Origin: Dactylis glomerata | Taxonomy: Eukaryota; Streptophyta; Magnoliopsida; Poales; Poaceae | Direction: 5' to 3' | DNA: 64,000 bases | NCBI GenBank assembly: GCA_007115705.1 | Contig: QXEO01002091.1 | Coordinates: 434,001-498,000, forward strand | In this document: positions 45,427 to 58,900 of the stretch, in pieces | How the letters are laid out: every line of letters begins with the position of its first letter | Position numbering within the stretch: position 1 is the stretch's first letter | Translations under genes and position numbers: made by a program | Notes under the pieces: model-generated | Databases searched by the model: none | What the model was told of the DNA's origin: nothing | What the model saw: only the letters and a program-made list of their open reading frames with translations

Positions 45427-47711
45427 ATGGCTGGCCTCCATGACAAGCGCGCTACCGGGATTCCCCGGAGATCCAAGCGCCTCGAGCGGTCCAAGCCGGA
45501 GGCGGCGGCGGCGCCTCCGGCACGCCGGGCCAAGCACGCCGAGGGTCCAGTTCCTCCGCGCAAGCGCAAGCGCGAGTCCTCCGTTCCCGCTGCGCGGCGC
45601 CGCACCGAGGCCCCGATTCCTCCGCCCAAGCGCGATGGCCCCGTCGTCCCCGCTGCGAGGGTTGGGAGACCACCTTCGCCCCCTGACGGCGATCGGAACC
45701 CCGGTGATGTGACCGTTGCTCCTCCTCCGGCACGCCGCGCCGAGGCCCCGGCTCCTCCGCTCAAGCAAGTTGGCCGTGGTCGCATTACTTTGCCTTCAAT
45801 CGCGTACGGACTTCGCAACCGCCTCGTCCTCGATACCAGCAACCCCAAGCCCATGCCCACCCCCACCCCCCAGCCCGACGAGAAAAGGTAAGTATCTCTC
45901 TATCTCTCCACCACGCCTCGACAGCGCAATCGCTTCCTTACTTAATCTCCCTAATGTGCTGGATGGTTTGGATTTGATTGATGGATACTGAATCTTTCCA
46001 TTCACCGAATTATGATGCCCTCTAACGGTTGTGTCGCTTCAGTAGCATCGTCTTCGTTTTGTGAAGTTTGGTCTGATCGGTTTGGCTGTTATGCTGACCA
46101 CATGATCGAGTGAAGCTTAAAACCCCTCCCCAGTTTACACTAGCTTTGTTCAGATCTTTCTAGAGATTATTTAGTCTATATGGAAATACAGAAGCAAGAC
46201 ATGTGTGTGATTTTGAACACTTCTGCTCTTTCAGGGAAGAACGCTCTTTCAGGGAAGAACTTAAGCGTGGTCAAGCATGGCAAACTCCAATGTGTGCACG
46301 TGTGGGTTTGGAATACTACAACAGCATGAATCAGGTTTGTTCACTTAAATTTGTAAATAGTGCATAGTGCCACTTAGTGGCAGAGCAACATTTAGATCAT
46401 CAGACTGGAACATATTTTCAGCTTCCTTACTTTCCGCTTAGAAAGTCATGTGCTGTTCTCTGCTGGTAGAAAGTCAAACCTGAACAAATAAGATCGTTGC
46501 AAACATACAATGTAAGACATGGGTGTGGGTGATTATAGAGAAACTAGTGTGCGTTTTAGGTTGCTTTTCATTGCGTATGCTATGCTATGCTGCTGGATCT
46601 TTTGCATGAGGTATTCATGTAGACTGCGCCCATAGCCCAAAAGATCTGCAGCTGTTTAGCCCTTGATAATTATGTCAAGGTCTGGTTTGGTCTTGGTCTG
46701 ACGCTGAGCACTTGAGTAACATTTATTCAAGTGATATTGGTATCAACTGAGGCTTCAAGGCTTTGACAATCGGTTTTTGGCCGGTTTTGAGATGATTAAC
46801 TGGCCAACTATCTTCTTCTTAATTAATGAAAAAGGCAAACCTTTTGCCTTCTTTAAAAAAAAGTTTGAACAATGATTCTCCATAACTATAGGAATCAAAG
46901 AAATCATTGCCTTGAACAACCTTCTCAACTCTATATCAAAATCATCTTGTAGCCTTTTGTCTCCATGTTCTGTAAAGTTCCCCAACAATGTCCCAGTGAG
47001 TTGGACCTTGTATATGGAACCAATATGCAATGTGTGTCTCTCTTACCCTGCCCAGTTCTTTTTTCTTATCCTTTTCTTTGATTTCTGTGGTAAGGTTATC
47101 ATCATATAATTTCTTTCTCAGTTACATGGCACTTCATTGCACCCTTGACTGCCCTCTTATGTTTGTGAATGCAACACACTAAATCTAATAGTTCATTACG
47201 CAGTACTAAGTTTCTAACTACTCATTGATTCGTATATGCACCCTTGCACGGCCCTCATATGTTTGTGAATTTACTAGGGGGATGAGCATGAGCTGGTTAA
47301 AGCAGTGAGCAGTAATGCCTTTGTCTTCAATGGTATCTGGTTTCATGCAAATTTCCTTGCTAAGCGTAAAGGAGCTACCAATTGTGTTGATCTTGTCCCC
47401 AAGTATTTCTTTGCTGAATTGGTAAGCTGGAGTGGCGGTCATTCTTGTGTTTCATGTGTTAAGCTTGAGCCAGGTGAGTTCAATAATAGAAGTTTCACTT
47501 TTTGTTCAGACAAATATATCTTGATCATGTATTGGAGCTTTGTGGTGTTTACATCACTGATTTTACTCTTTTAGGTGACCCCAAAAACATTGGTGGTTGT
47601 GGACTGTGCTATGAAAAGATGATGCATCCTGCTGGTGGTGGATATCATGGTGCCCAACCTCAACCTGCTTGTCATGCTCCTGATGGTCTACAGATTTCAT
47701 TCAGTTTCTGA
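45427..47711 (+). CDS. DUF3615-type protein, four exons
   Basis: Exons 45427-45887, 46235-46334, 47278-47473 and 47575-47711 join in frame to 297 residues. All introns are GT-AG. The first ~150 residues are Pro/Arg/Lys-rich with repeated APxPPxK(R) phrases and basic runs (KRKRE) that could be nuclear-localisation signals. The C-terminal ~140 residues match the cereal DUF3615 domain as I recall it: LEYYNSMNQGDEHELVK, FNGIWFHANFLAKRKGA, NCVDLVPKYFFAEL, CVSCVKLEPGDP and GGCGLCYEKMMHP, with six conserved-looking Cys. Biochemical role unknown. Exon 2 has two AG acceptors 18 bp apart in a tandem duplication. The gene lies between two related repeat blocks. The ATG at 45427 has a GCGATGG context and is the first in frame. 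Confidence 0.7.
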
Positions 47712-48646
47712 ATGTTAACAAAGCTTTGCACGTCTAAGCCGGATGGTTAGAACCGCTAGCACAGGGAAAGTGGGTTTAAGCATACCTAGTACCGGCTGCT
47801 TTCTGATGGGGGGAGAACTCGGTACCCATGGACTTTGGTGGTGAACCAGCTGATATGGTAGTTAAGCCTAACCTTTCTTGGTTTCCTCGCCATCTCCCTC
47901 CGTTGCGATTAGAGCACTGGATGATCCACTGGGTGTTGGGGAGGAAGGAGGAAGATGAATGGAAGGGATGGCGTAGCCGGACACGGGAAGCGGGTTTTGT
48001 CCTCTTGTATAGTGGGCTCAAGACGCCGAACCCAGCTAACCCTTTTTCCTCTCTCACATTGGCCAAAAAACGAAGCCCTGCTCCATGTATGCAGTCAAAG
48101 TACATATAAGTCTGAGTCAACATAGTAGTGAGCAATTAGTAGTAGACATGCTGGTCTATTGGAATGCGTGGCCGCGGGAAAAAGGTTATTTATAGTAAAC
48201 TTTTGTACTTGTATGTCCTTTTTATTAGTCAATTAATGGTCATGACTAATATGTTGTGCTAGATTTAAACCTTAACTTGTGATAAAACTCCATTATTTTT
48301 TAATACAATGCGCCTCAAAACGTATTTAAACCAAGTCCTGTGAAATGTGAAAAAAGTAAGAGAATACAAAACTACATGTCTTTTGGTGTTAATTTGTGTC
48401 ACTTGAATAAAATAAAATATTTATGTTTGTGTGTGCTTATTCAAATTTGTATGTATCTTAGTAGATATTTCAATATTGTATGCCCAAAGCATATTTTGAT
48501 AGAGGATTCTAGTTTATGATTAAGTATACTCAAAGTGAAAAATCTAGACAATGCATGGAGCTTAATATAGGATCTTGTCATGAAATATTGGCTTGTCGTT
48601 TTCATGTGTCAAATATATCTTGTACAGAACAACAAATTTTGTAATT
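47712..48646. other. Intergenic, including a repeat block
   Basis: 47712-48180 follows the DUF3615 stop and probably includes its 3' UTR. The ORF at 47828-48109 has no recognised domain. 48180-48620 is similar to 37080-37570, in the same orientation. Confidence 0.5.
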
Positions 48647-50861
48647 GAGAAAAACGTCGGTTTAGTACATAAAGTGGCCACCCAAGAGTTTTTTGTCAAA
48701 AAGTTGCGTTTTGTCAAACTCGGGTCAGAAACTTGTCAGGGTGTGCACATTGGCCATTCCTTCACAAAGGACGTTATTTTGCTAACGTGGTCGTCTGACT
48801 TTTGCGAATCTTTGCCTGAAGTTTTGCTTTTCTCATCCTGTCACGCCTATGGGATAAGTGTGTCAAACAGGTTGCGAGCACTGTGCATTGCTGTTAGGGA
48901 TGGAGCTAAGGGAGGCGAGCTGGGGCCATTCGACCACTGAAGCTTTGCGTCTGGTCCCACCGAAATTCTCGTCAAAGGTCTGCGTGTTCCCAAGTTGACT
49001 TCACCTTATCACCCTATCGTCCTTCGTAGTTCTAGAAGAGCAACAATAATAGATTCTAGTCAGCTGACTATAGTGTTCTCCACGTCAGCAAATCCTACAG
49101 GAAAGAGCAATTATTTGCTTCCTACATATTCAATCATTTAATGCTATAGTCAAGCTCATAGCTAATCTATAGTTAGCCTAATGTATAAGTGGACTTTTAC
49201 AAAGGTTTTAGATGATATGGCACTACCTTACAGACGACGATGTCAATGTTGATCTTGAAAATAATCTTTTCTTAATAAAGTTGTCGAACTTAGCAACTTT
49301 GTTTATGAAAGATTATTTTCAAAAATCTCTCCCTAATCTTTACTCTTGATAGTATGTGGTTCTCTGATATTGGCTTCTTGCAAATACGTATCTTGTCTAC
49401 ATCTCGCTCCACGACAAGTCTAGTTGACTCTCCCCAATTTTAGCTTGACGAGTTTACGAAACAAATCAAGCATGATCTGGACTACCCAGCCACGCTAGCA
49501 ACCTCGTGGAATACGCCACCCGTGGAACACACTGTCCACCCAAGCACAATACATGACGAGTACTTCATGGACACATTTGACCACTCCATCCTCATGTAGA
49601 GACATGTAATGAGACTCCCTTTCACTGGTTTACCGCCCCATCATATTTGAACTTGATCCTATCGTCGAGACACATAGACTACCATGCTTCAACTGCAACG
49701 CATCCTAACATAGATGTGCACTTAGACACCGGCTAAACATGCAGAATCACTTGGCACCTTAGTCGATACTCTCCCAGATGATGATCTTGATGAGACTTTC
49801 GGCATCGCACCTCAACACCCCCTCTCCCATCAATGACCATCCACCTTCACCACATTGCTGAAGATAGCTCTCCGCATTCTCCTCCGTGTCTCTCCGCCGA
49901 ACGATGATCGCCCACCGCCTCGCCCATGACGGCAAGCTCGATGTCTCCACCCGGTCGCTCAGCCGACCGATGGTTGCCTGCCCCGAGGCGGTAATGGGCC
50001 ACCTCCCCGGGGCAAGCGCAACTTCAGATCTTCAACCTTGCTCTGATTCCAACTTCTGTATCCGCGTGTGTTCGTGTAGCTTCATATGATTGATCCGTGG
50101 GTAAATTCCAACAGCAACCATAGCTCGTCTGGGCCTTGTTTTCGATCCCCTAATGAGACCCTAGATGTTCTCCTCCTCTTGCTGGTCTACCTCTCACCAT
50201 GTGCATCTCCTGCACCCAGCGCACCTGTAACCACAACTAGATGCTCGCTGCTGGCGTTTCTCGACCTCTCCTGCACTCCGCGTCGCCCGAGATCGACTTG
50301 GACATCGCTTCTCTTGCTCCTCGTGCGCTCACACTCCTACGGTCATGTTTGACAAGCGGGACCTCCTTTTGCACGACATGACAGTGACCGAATGAGGCCT
50401 CTCCTCTAGCGGTAGGCCTCCCTTTTAGGTGTGCGCGTCCTGTATGTCTCTTTGTGGCCTCCTATTTAGGTGATCAGTCGATGATGAAGATGGTGGCCAT
50501 GTCGAACAGGTCGACGCCATGGGACTACAGGAGGATGACGGCCATGGCAAGCATCCCGAACGATGATGGACTGCAGGATGATGGCGGCCACAACATGCTT
50601 CACCCCTGGAGCTCAGCTCGGACATGGCGACAAACACGAACAACAACGTGGGTGACCTATTTGATATAATGGCTAGCCCATGTAGATGAACATGTGAGAA
50701 TAAATAAACATTTAGGATGTTATTCGCAAAACAATAGATTGCCACGTTAGCAAGCTAACGGCCCACATGACAAAATGACGAATATCTTTTTACAGAAAAC
50801 AACTTTGTGGCCCAAACGACTCGTGCGGGGTAATTTCATGTACTAAAATAACGTTTTTCTC
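48647..50861. mobile_element. Non-autonomous element with long terminal inverted repeats
   Basis: The left end GAGAAAAACGTCGGTTTAGT and the inverted right end GAGAAAAACGTTATTTTAGT stay similar for ~150 bp with many changes (GCTAACGTGG is shared near the inner side). The flanks TTGTAATT at 48639-48646 and 50862-50869 match, an 8-bp duplication (9 bp if one base has drifted). A start in GAGA and this duplication size suggest Mutator-like, with hAT possible from the 8-bp length. The interior has no transposase; 49040-49230 resembles another MITE (GATTCTAGTCAGCTGACTATAG). 49780-50350 is GC-rich without a recognised gene. Confidence 0.55.
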
Positions 50862-50869
50862 TTGTAATT

Positions 50870-52107
50870 TATAATCTATACTTCGTATTGAAATATCATT
50901 GTTCTTGTTAAGACATCTGGATCCTCTCCAGAGGATAGATTCGTAGAGAAGAAGCCAATGGCCAGGCGAATAAGATTTCATCGGTAGATGGGGGAAACGA
51001 CCTGAACATCATCAAGAGGTTGCCTCTTCGTTTGTTGTGAGTTGTGACAACCACAACTAACCGGTAAAACTTGGAGTAGCCCTTGCATGCATTGTGTAAA
51101 CCAAGCTAGTAGGGTTTTTGTTTTGTTTTTGCGCGGTGTGAAGAGCCAGCAACATGCAAAAACTAGAAACATTTCGACCGTGTTGGCCCCGCGATTGTTT
51201 ATACGCTCGGTATCACTCGTCTTTTGATGCCGTTCCAAGTTAAGATGAACCGGTTTTGCTGCTTGCACTAGTGCGACAACATTTTTGGGAGCATTGATCG
51301 ACAGATGCAAAAGAGGACAAACCGGTATTCTTCTGTAGGGTTCTCTTCTCTGCTCTGTCGCTGTCAAGAATAATCCGTTGCGACGGCAGTTCAAGATTAT
51401 CCTTATGCTACCAGCGAGGAAGAAACAAGGTAAAATACAGTACTTAAATGGCACTAGTAGAAGATGCCAAACAAGAAATTGTTTTTTCATACCTTTCTGT
51501 TGGCTTACATTACAGCCAATGGTTTTCGTCAGGTTTATACCGCGCGCGGACCTTGCAATTGTCATCCGCTAGTTTGTATTGTTGCCAAAATTTGCATCTG
51601 TATTGTATGATTATCTTTCTTCTCTGATCTAAAGTCCTTTTTGCTGTTCTATGAAAACCAACAAAAAATTACAGCAGACAGTTGATGCTTTTCAGTAAGA
51701 AAAGTTTCTGACAAAAATAGATGCACGCAAGCACACACACTATCACTCGAGCGCATCCAGTTCCATTGCCTTTTGGTTGGTTTGTCTAGACTGCAAAAAA
51801 TCTGTTTTAAAACGTTCTGATAACAACAAAGGTGCACCTAATGACTGAATTCGCAAACATATCAGTACATGAAAAGTGCAATGATTTAAATCCTAACACG
51901 TGTCCGTCAGATATTTTTCAGTAGCACATGTATTGCAACTGAGACTTCTTTAATTACATATGAGTTGTAACCGAATTTTTTAAAGTTACACATGGATCAC
52001 AACTCGAAAATTAATACTCCATAGGACGACTCTTTGAGAACCATGCTCGGCTTTAAAATCAACTCCTCCTCGAGCATTTTGGGAGCACCGTACTCTTGCT
52101 TACTGTA
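50870..52107. other. Intergenic, nothing recognised
   Basis: No convincing gene. The ORF at 50978-51565 (minus) has no domain I recognise. Around 51915-52015 there are motifs such as AGTTACACATGGATCACAAC that recur at 52480-52590 on the other side of the Stowaway element, so both may be one older repeat. Confidence 0.45.
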
Positions 52108-52345
52108 CTACCTCTAGTTTTGTTTACAAGATACGCACGCAGTTTAAGATAAATTTTGACCACACATTTTTGTCAACAAATTATAAATTATGCGGCATAA
52201 AAATTATATTATTGGAAACTTCTTTTGAATATGAATCCAACAATATGAATTTTATAATATATATCTTAATTTTTATTGGCAAAAATTTGTGGTAATTTTT
52301 TTTTCTAAAACTGCGTGCGTGTCTTATAAACAAAACCGGAGGAAG
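52108..52345. mobile_element. Stowaway MITE
   Basis: 238 bp with inverted ends CTACCTCTAGTTTTGTTTAC and (inverted) CTTCCTCCGGTTTTGTTTAT, extending ~37 bp to ACGCACGCAGTTT on both sides, flanked by TA (52106-52107 and 52346-52347). The interior is very AT-rich. It lies about 575 bp upstream of the P450 start codon. Confidence 0.8.
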
Positions 52346-52922
52346 TACTAGATATAGCCATGGGCCATCCTTAATCGGCAGTTATGCTAATTCTTAGCTG
52401 ATTGAGGATTAGATTGCTTTCTGATTCATGCTACCGTGGGAGTTGCATAAAAGTTGTTACTGAGATTTTCCAGCAATAGATGGGTTGTAAGCCGAATTTG
52501 TATTGTAACTCAGATTTTTTTCAGCTACACATGAGTTGCATTCGAGATTTTTCTAGTTACACATGAACCGCAACTGAAAAATTATCTAGATCGTTAAATT
52601 TGCTTTTTTGATTCGTGGTGTTACAACTTGAATTTGGTGACGACAAAGTAAGATAATAGAACAGTCACTAGTGTGAATTCTGTTGGCACCTACCAGTACC
52701 ATGAGTGGTGCTGAAAGACGATGAAAGATACCACTGAGCCCAGGGCGGCAGATTCCGTTGCGGCAACTTCCAAAGCGCGCGCCGGTCGTCTCTTCGGATC
52801 GTTCGTCGCCTCAGCAACAAACGGAGCACCAAACCCCACGTCCCCTCCCTCCTCTGCTCACTCTCACCTCATCCTCTCTCTCTCCCCAGCTCCGCCACTG
52901 CTGCGCCACCGGTGCCGCGGCC

Positions 52923-55900
52923 ATGGCCACCGCCGCCGGCAACCTCTCCTCCACCGCCGCCCCGCCGTTCCGGTACTCCGGCTCCGGCCAGGGCCGCCTC
53001 CGCCTCGCTCCCCGCGCCAGCCGCCGCATCCCGCTCCTCCGCTGCTCCGCGTCCAGCGGCGACGGCGGCGGAGGCCCCGACCCGGTTCTCGAAGAGCAGA
53101 GGCGGCGCAAGGCCGAGCTGGCCGCCCGCATTTCCTCCGGCGAGTTCACCGCCCAAGGCCCCGGGTCAGTACTGCCAGCCTCCCCGCTCTTCCTCCGTAC
53201 CGTCTCTCCGCATTGCTTTGCCCCCATCGTGTATACCCCGTGGTGATTGAACTGGAAAATTTTGCCAGGTGGGTCGCCCCCCTCGCGGCGAGGCTGGCCA
53301 GGCTCGGCCCGCCGGGGGCGCTCGCGGCGGGGCTGCTCACCAAGGTCGCGGGCGGCGGCGCCGCGCGCAGGGGCCCGGAGCTGCCGCAGGCGACGGGGTC
53401 GCTGAGCGCGGTCGTCGGGGAGGCCTTCTTCATCCCGCTCTACGACCTCTTCCTCACCTACGGCGGCGTCTTCCGCCTCAACTTCGGGCCCAAGGTGACG
53501 CGCCGTTTAAACCAATCGCAACCTCTGAAAACCCCTACCATGTTTCTGCTAATGCTCTGTACTTTTCCCCCCTCTTCCAGTCTTTCCTTATCGTCTCTGA
53601 TCCGGCCGTAGCCAAGCACATTCTGAGAGACAACGCCAAGGCTTACTCCAAGGTACGGTTCGCCAATTTGGATTCGCCGTAGCCATTCTCCAACTGTACG
53701 AAAAAAATTGGTCTTCAGAAATGAAAAGCGCGCTGTTTGATCGTGCTGGGTGCAGGGCATCCTTGCGGAGATACTGGAGTTCGTGATGGGTACGGGGCTG
53801 ATCCCAGCCGATGGGGAGGTTTGGCGTGTTCGACGGCGTGCCATCGTACCAGCAATGCACCAGAAGGTTCTAGCTTTCTGCTTCATGTTAAGGTTCTGTT
53901 ATCGCATTCTTTCTAGTGTGATTTTATTCACGTGAGTTGTGCTTGGGCAGTATGTGACAGCGATGATAGGTCTCTTCGGAAAAGCTTCCGACCGCCTCTG
54001 CCAGAAGTTGGACAAGGCGGCGTCGGACGGGGAGGATGTGGAGATGGAGTCTCTCTTCTCTCGACTGACATTGGATGTCATTGGGAAGGCAGTGTTCAAT
54101 TATGAGTTTGATTCGTTATCTTATGACAATGGAATAGTTGAGGTTATTTTTTTCAGACTTTGCCATATTCCCAAGTTCATTATGATAATTTTAGACCAAA
54201 AGGCGGCTCACCGGCCATTCTATTTTCCATCGAAAAAACAAAACATTGTCACACTATGTTTCTTATTTCCTGTGAATCTTACCTTTTTTGGTTTGGTTCA
54301 TGATCAGGCTGTATATGTAACACTACGAGAAGCAGAAATGCGGAGCACATCTCCTATACCAACTTGGGAAATACCCATATGGAAAGACATCTCCCCTCGG
54401 CAGAGGAAAGTCAATGAAGCTCTTGTACTGATAAATAATATTCTCGATGAACTAATTGCTACATGCAAGGTAAACACTTTCTTACACCTTGACCTTTGTT
54501 ATTATTGTATACTGCATCGATAAAAATCATGACAGTAAGAATTCTCATTCTTACTGCTGCAGAGGATGGTAGATGAAGAAGATCTACAGTTTCATGAGGA
54601 ATACATGAATGAGCAAGATCCTAGCATTCTTCACTTCCTCTTGGCATCTGGAGATGATGTATGATATATCTACATTCGTAAAAATTCAATAGACGTTCTA
54701 AATATTCACATTGCTTCAATGTTCAATCCATCTACCTTAGGTATCCAGCAAGCAGCTCCGTGATGATCTGATGACAATGCTCATAGCTGGCCATGAGACC
54801 TCTGCAGCAGTCTTGACATGGACATTTTATCTTCTATCTAAGGTGTGATATGGCAATAACTCAGGACTCAATGCCGTAGTAGTATATCAATATCCAATGA
54901 CACAGTGTCGTTGGGTATCTTCATATTCAGTAAACCATCAAGATTTTAACTTATTCTCATTGTGTTGTATATTACTAACGTGCAGTATCCGAATGTAATG
55001 TCCAAGCTCCAAGCTGAGGTAGACTAACTTTTATCTTTAAGGTGCTTTTTCCATGGAGGTTCACATGTCTTAATATGACAAATGTCAACTCAATTTTCTT
55101 CCCTCAATTATCCACAGGCTGATGCTGTTCTAGGAGATGGTTTACCAACACTTGAGGATGTGAAGAAACTAAAGTACACTACTCGAGTTATTAACGAAGT
55201 AAGTACCAAAGGTGTTACCTCGCAACATAGTGAGTTTTGTTATTGAATGAGAACATTACCTGAGAACATTACCATTGTTGCAGTCTTTGAGACTATATCC
55301 GCAGCCGCCAGTTTTAATTCGCCGATCCCTTGAGGATGATATGCTAGGGGAGTACCCAATCGGCAGGTAAACATTTTCCATAATTAATCCCTCTGTTAAG
55401 TCACAAAAGAAAAGGCCAGATTTAGTTTCAAGTCAAGTATAACTGTATAAGGAGTAAGGACCGTTTATGTGTTTATCACAAAAGCACCTTGGTTACCATT
55501 GAGCTCTGCTTCCTTTGTCTAACTAGTTTGTATACACGTGCAATGCACGTCGTTAGAAAAGGGAATTTAGCAGATTTTGTGGACATGGATGTAGGCGCAA
55601 CTGTCTTCTAAAAAAATCAAAAAATATTATTTCAAAGTTTCAGAAAAGTTTGAAATAATTCATGCATGTATATATCACCTTGATATTTACTCTTGCAAAT
55701 TTTGAAGACAAAATACGGCTATATGTGGCCTATAAAAAACAGAAAAAATGGAAATTTGTATTTCTTTAAATAGTAGGAATCCAATTATTGTAGTGTTATT
55801 TGCAGAAGTGTCAAGATGATATGTACAATCATTTTTTTCTAAAACTTCTAAATAGCATATTTTTAATTTTTGAAAAGGTAGTGGCTTTTCAGTTGAGTCA

Positions 55901-58900
55901 TGGTTCTTATAAATGAATAGATCATAACTTGCTATTGCAGATTCAAGTACCCATTTCCTGGTGACACATTGAAGAATTAAAGAATACAATAAAAATGAAC
56001 CCTATGGACACACCTATCTAATGTCTAGTGTCTAGTTTAGTTCCTGATGCTTTCCTAGTTCTCCCATCGCACATGCCAACCAGGCATCACGCACGCATGC
56101 CCCTGTTTATTATAAAGAGAAAGGCGACGTGATGGTTCTACATAACCGTGGAAACACTTGTGAGCACTATTCAATGTGAATCCCGCTCGTGTCAGCCCTT
56201 AGATTTGGTATATGGACGGTTAGGAAGGATGCTCTAGGCATCTTTTAAAATTGGTACTCCTAGACTATATAGGAGTATAGATTTGGGCTTTTCGCTTCTT
56301 TTCCTTAGATACTCTTGTGCAGACTATTATGCTCGACATATTTTATTTTCTGCTTGTCCTCATGTCAATGCTGGAAGTGGTAGCGAAGTTTAATTAATTT
56401 TTGCTGTTGGGTATTTGTATGTGTGATACTTTTTATATATGTGTTAACATTTCCATAGAAAGTTACTTTTATACTATAGTTCTAAGAGAAGATATATATT
56501 ATTTTTTCCAAGGGGAGAAGATATTTTTATATCCGTCTGGAACCTTCATCGCTGCCCAAAGCATTGGGAGGATGCAGATGTTTTTAATCCAGAAAGGTGG
56601 CCTTTGGATGGACCCAATCCAAATGAGACAAACCAAAAATTCAGGTTCCATCCTATTACTGTAATGAAATGCTTTTTGGTACACCATATGTCACTCCAGA
56701 TATCAAGTTTATTAGCTGTTTCTACTTTCTGTTGCAAGAACTGGGAGACCTTTGAATATGGTTAATTGCTTGTAGGTATATTTCTTCTCGCTGCCAGAAC
56801 AAAATATATACCTTTTTAGGTCAAATGACCAAAGTTGACCATCAAATGCGCAACTCCTGTTTATTATTATTTTCTACTATGACACAGAGCATCTAACCTG
56901 CCTCTGAGATTCTTACCAATTAAGATTGTATAACTATGACACAGAGCATCTATAAATGACACTGCTCCAAAATAGATGTTGTCCTCAGATGGGTGCACTA
57001 AAAAAAGATTGATTTTTTACCACTGATTGTTATAAAAGTATTTATGTTTGTCGTGTGCAGACGATATTAGCAGATTCATTGTCAAAACTCGCAAGTGCTT
57101 CCAAGTCAATATATTTGTATCAAGATATAGTTAGAAAAATAGGTCAAATGTGTGTCCTGGAGACCTTATCCATACCCAAAACCACATCTATTGCCGACCG
57201 AAGTAGTAGCACACTAGCACATAGCTACGTCTTTATGATTTGCAGAAGGGTATTATAGTTAGATGAATCTTATTGGGGATGAACAGTGATGCAGAGATAA
57301 AAAAGAATTTGAATTAAATTTTATGCTTAATATAAAAATCGTGTCCTTGATAATCATGTAAAAATACTACTACAATGAGCAACAGGAGATCACACTTCTG
57401 AGTTCTGAGAGAAAAGATTTTTCAAGAAGCAAGAAACTATCACACTAGATATCTCTATGGCACTTTTGTGACTATATTGTTGCTTTGTGAATGTCTCAAA
57501 AACGACTCACGCACATGTCTTTCCAATAACCATTAAAAATTGTAACTTTGAATAGATTAATAGGTTTATGTTGTTGAAGTTTATATGTGGATTGCACTAG
57601 TCTTTTCAATCAGTTTGGATTTTTGGTTGTGTTGGCTAGTGCATGCGGCTTGACATGGTATCAGAGCCTAATTTCTCGAGTTTGAGTCCTCGGTTTCTCG
57701 ATTTATCCTAAAATTGTTGTTGCATCCGCCCCCCTTGTACACTTACAAGGCCTCTTGTTCCCTACCTCTGAGACTTTTCTATTCATGTGTTGACAGCAGA
57801 TCCCTTTTTAGGTCTAAAAAAGATCAAAGGTGTAGATGACTCTTGCCTTGATGGGACATAATTAGTGGATTTTGTATATTCTTATATTCTTATGAATGAT
57901 AAATTATAATGCTCATGAGTTGCATTTCTAAAGGGGTATGGACTATGGGGTATCTTGAGCTGCGGTGAATCTAACAATTTGAACCATGGGCTGCAGCAGA
58001 ATGATTTGAACTAAGGTTGATGCAACAGCATAGTAGTTTATAAAGAAGTGATGGTCACAATGTAGTAGATAAAAGCCGTTTCCAATTAGAATGAAAAAAA
58101 AGGTGATACAGCTATGTTCTTGTGTTTTTTGGCTCGTGGTTCTGTGTGTCACTATTTTTTGTGTGTGGAACTCTTGGTTTATGTTTTTTGAGACACGGTC
58201 CTAAGTCCTAAGCATCCCACTTTCACCAACTATTAGTATTGTAAAGATGATATCTGTCTTATCCTAGCACATTTCAAATGAATAACATAAGAAAGGTTGT
58301 GATTTTAGGTTCCATGTCCAGCTCTTAGAGATCCATTGTGTAGTTGTGGTAGCTATCCTTCTGAAGAACATTGTCATGTGTTTGCTATCACTGTTTAACT
58401 AATGCCTGATTAACCTGTTATAAGCTATAACTCAATTGTATTTATATAGTCTTGTTGAATTTTCAGTTACTTACCATTTGGTGGCGGGCCAAGGAAATGT
58501 GTAGGTGATATGTTTGCTACTTTTGAGGTAATCTATTTTTGCGAATTCATGAAATTTACTGGATTCTGTATTTGGCCAAGCTCCTTGGAGCCCTTTATTT
58601 TTCAGAAATCCGAAAATCATGTTTACAAGTTAAAAAATACTGAAAAAAATCTGGAATTCTGGATGTAGTCAATGATGTAGCCTACAAATGTGCAAAATCT
58701 CATTGCAAAATTATTTGTGCTTTGGGCTACACAAAAATGACAAAATCTGCCAAATTTAATAGTTTTGAAATGTGCAGTGCTCACTATACTCAGATCCACA
58801 GTTTTGTCATTTTGTGTAGCCTATAATATAATACAAACTTTCACTTTGACATTTTGGACGCTTGTGGTATACATCGTTGAATATATCCAGGATTTTTCCA

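Noticed and set aside
50978..51565. 195-codon minus-strand ORF as a host gene
   Set aside because: No recognised domain, no plausible start context or introns, and composition unlike the neighbouring genes.
52811..53433. Minus-strand ORFs opposite the first P450 exons
   Set aside because: Shadow frames of GC-rich coding sequence; the sense frame matches CYP97A with consistent splice sites.
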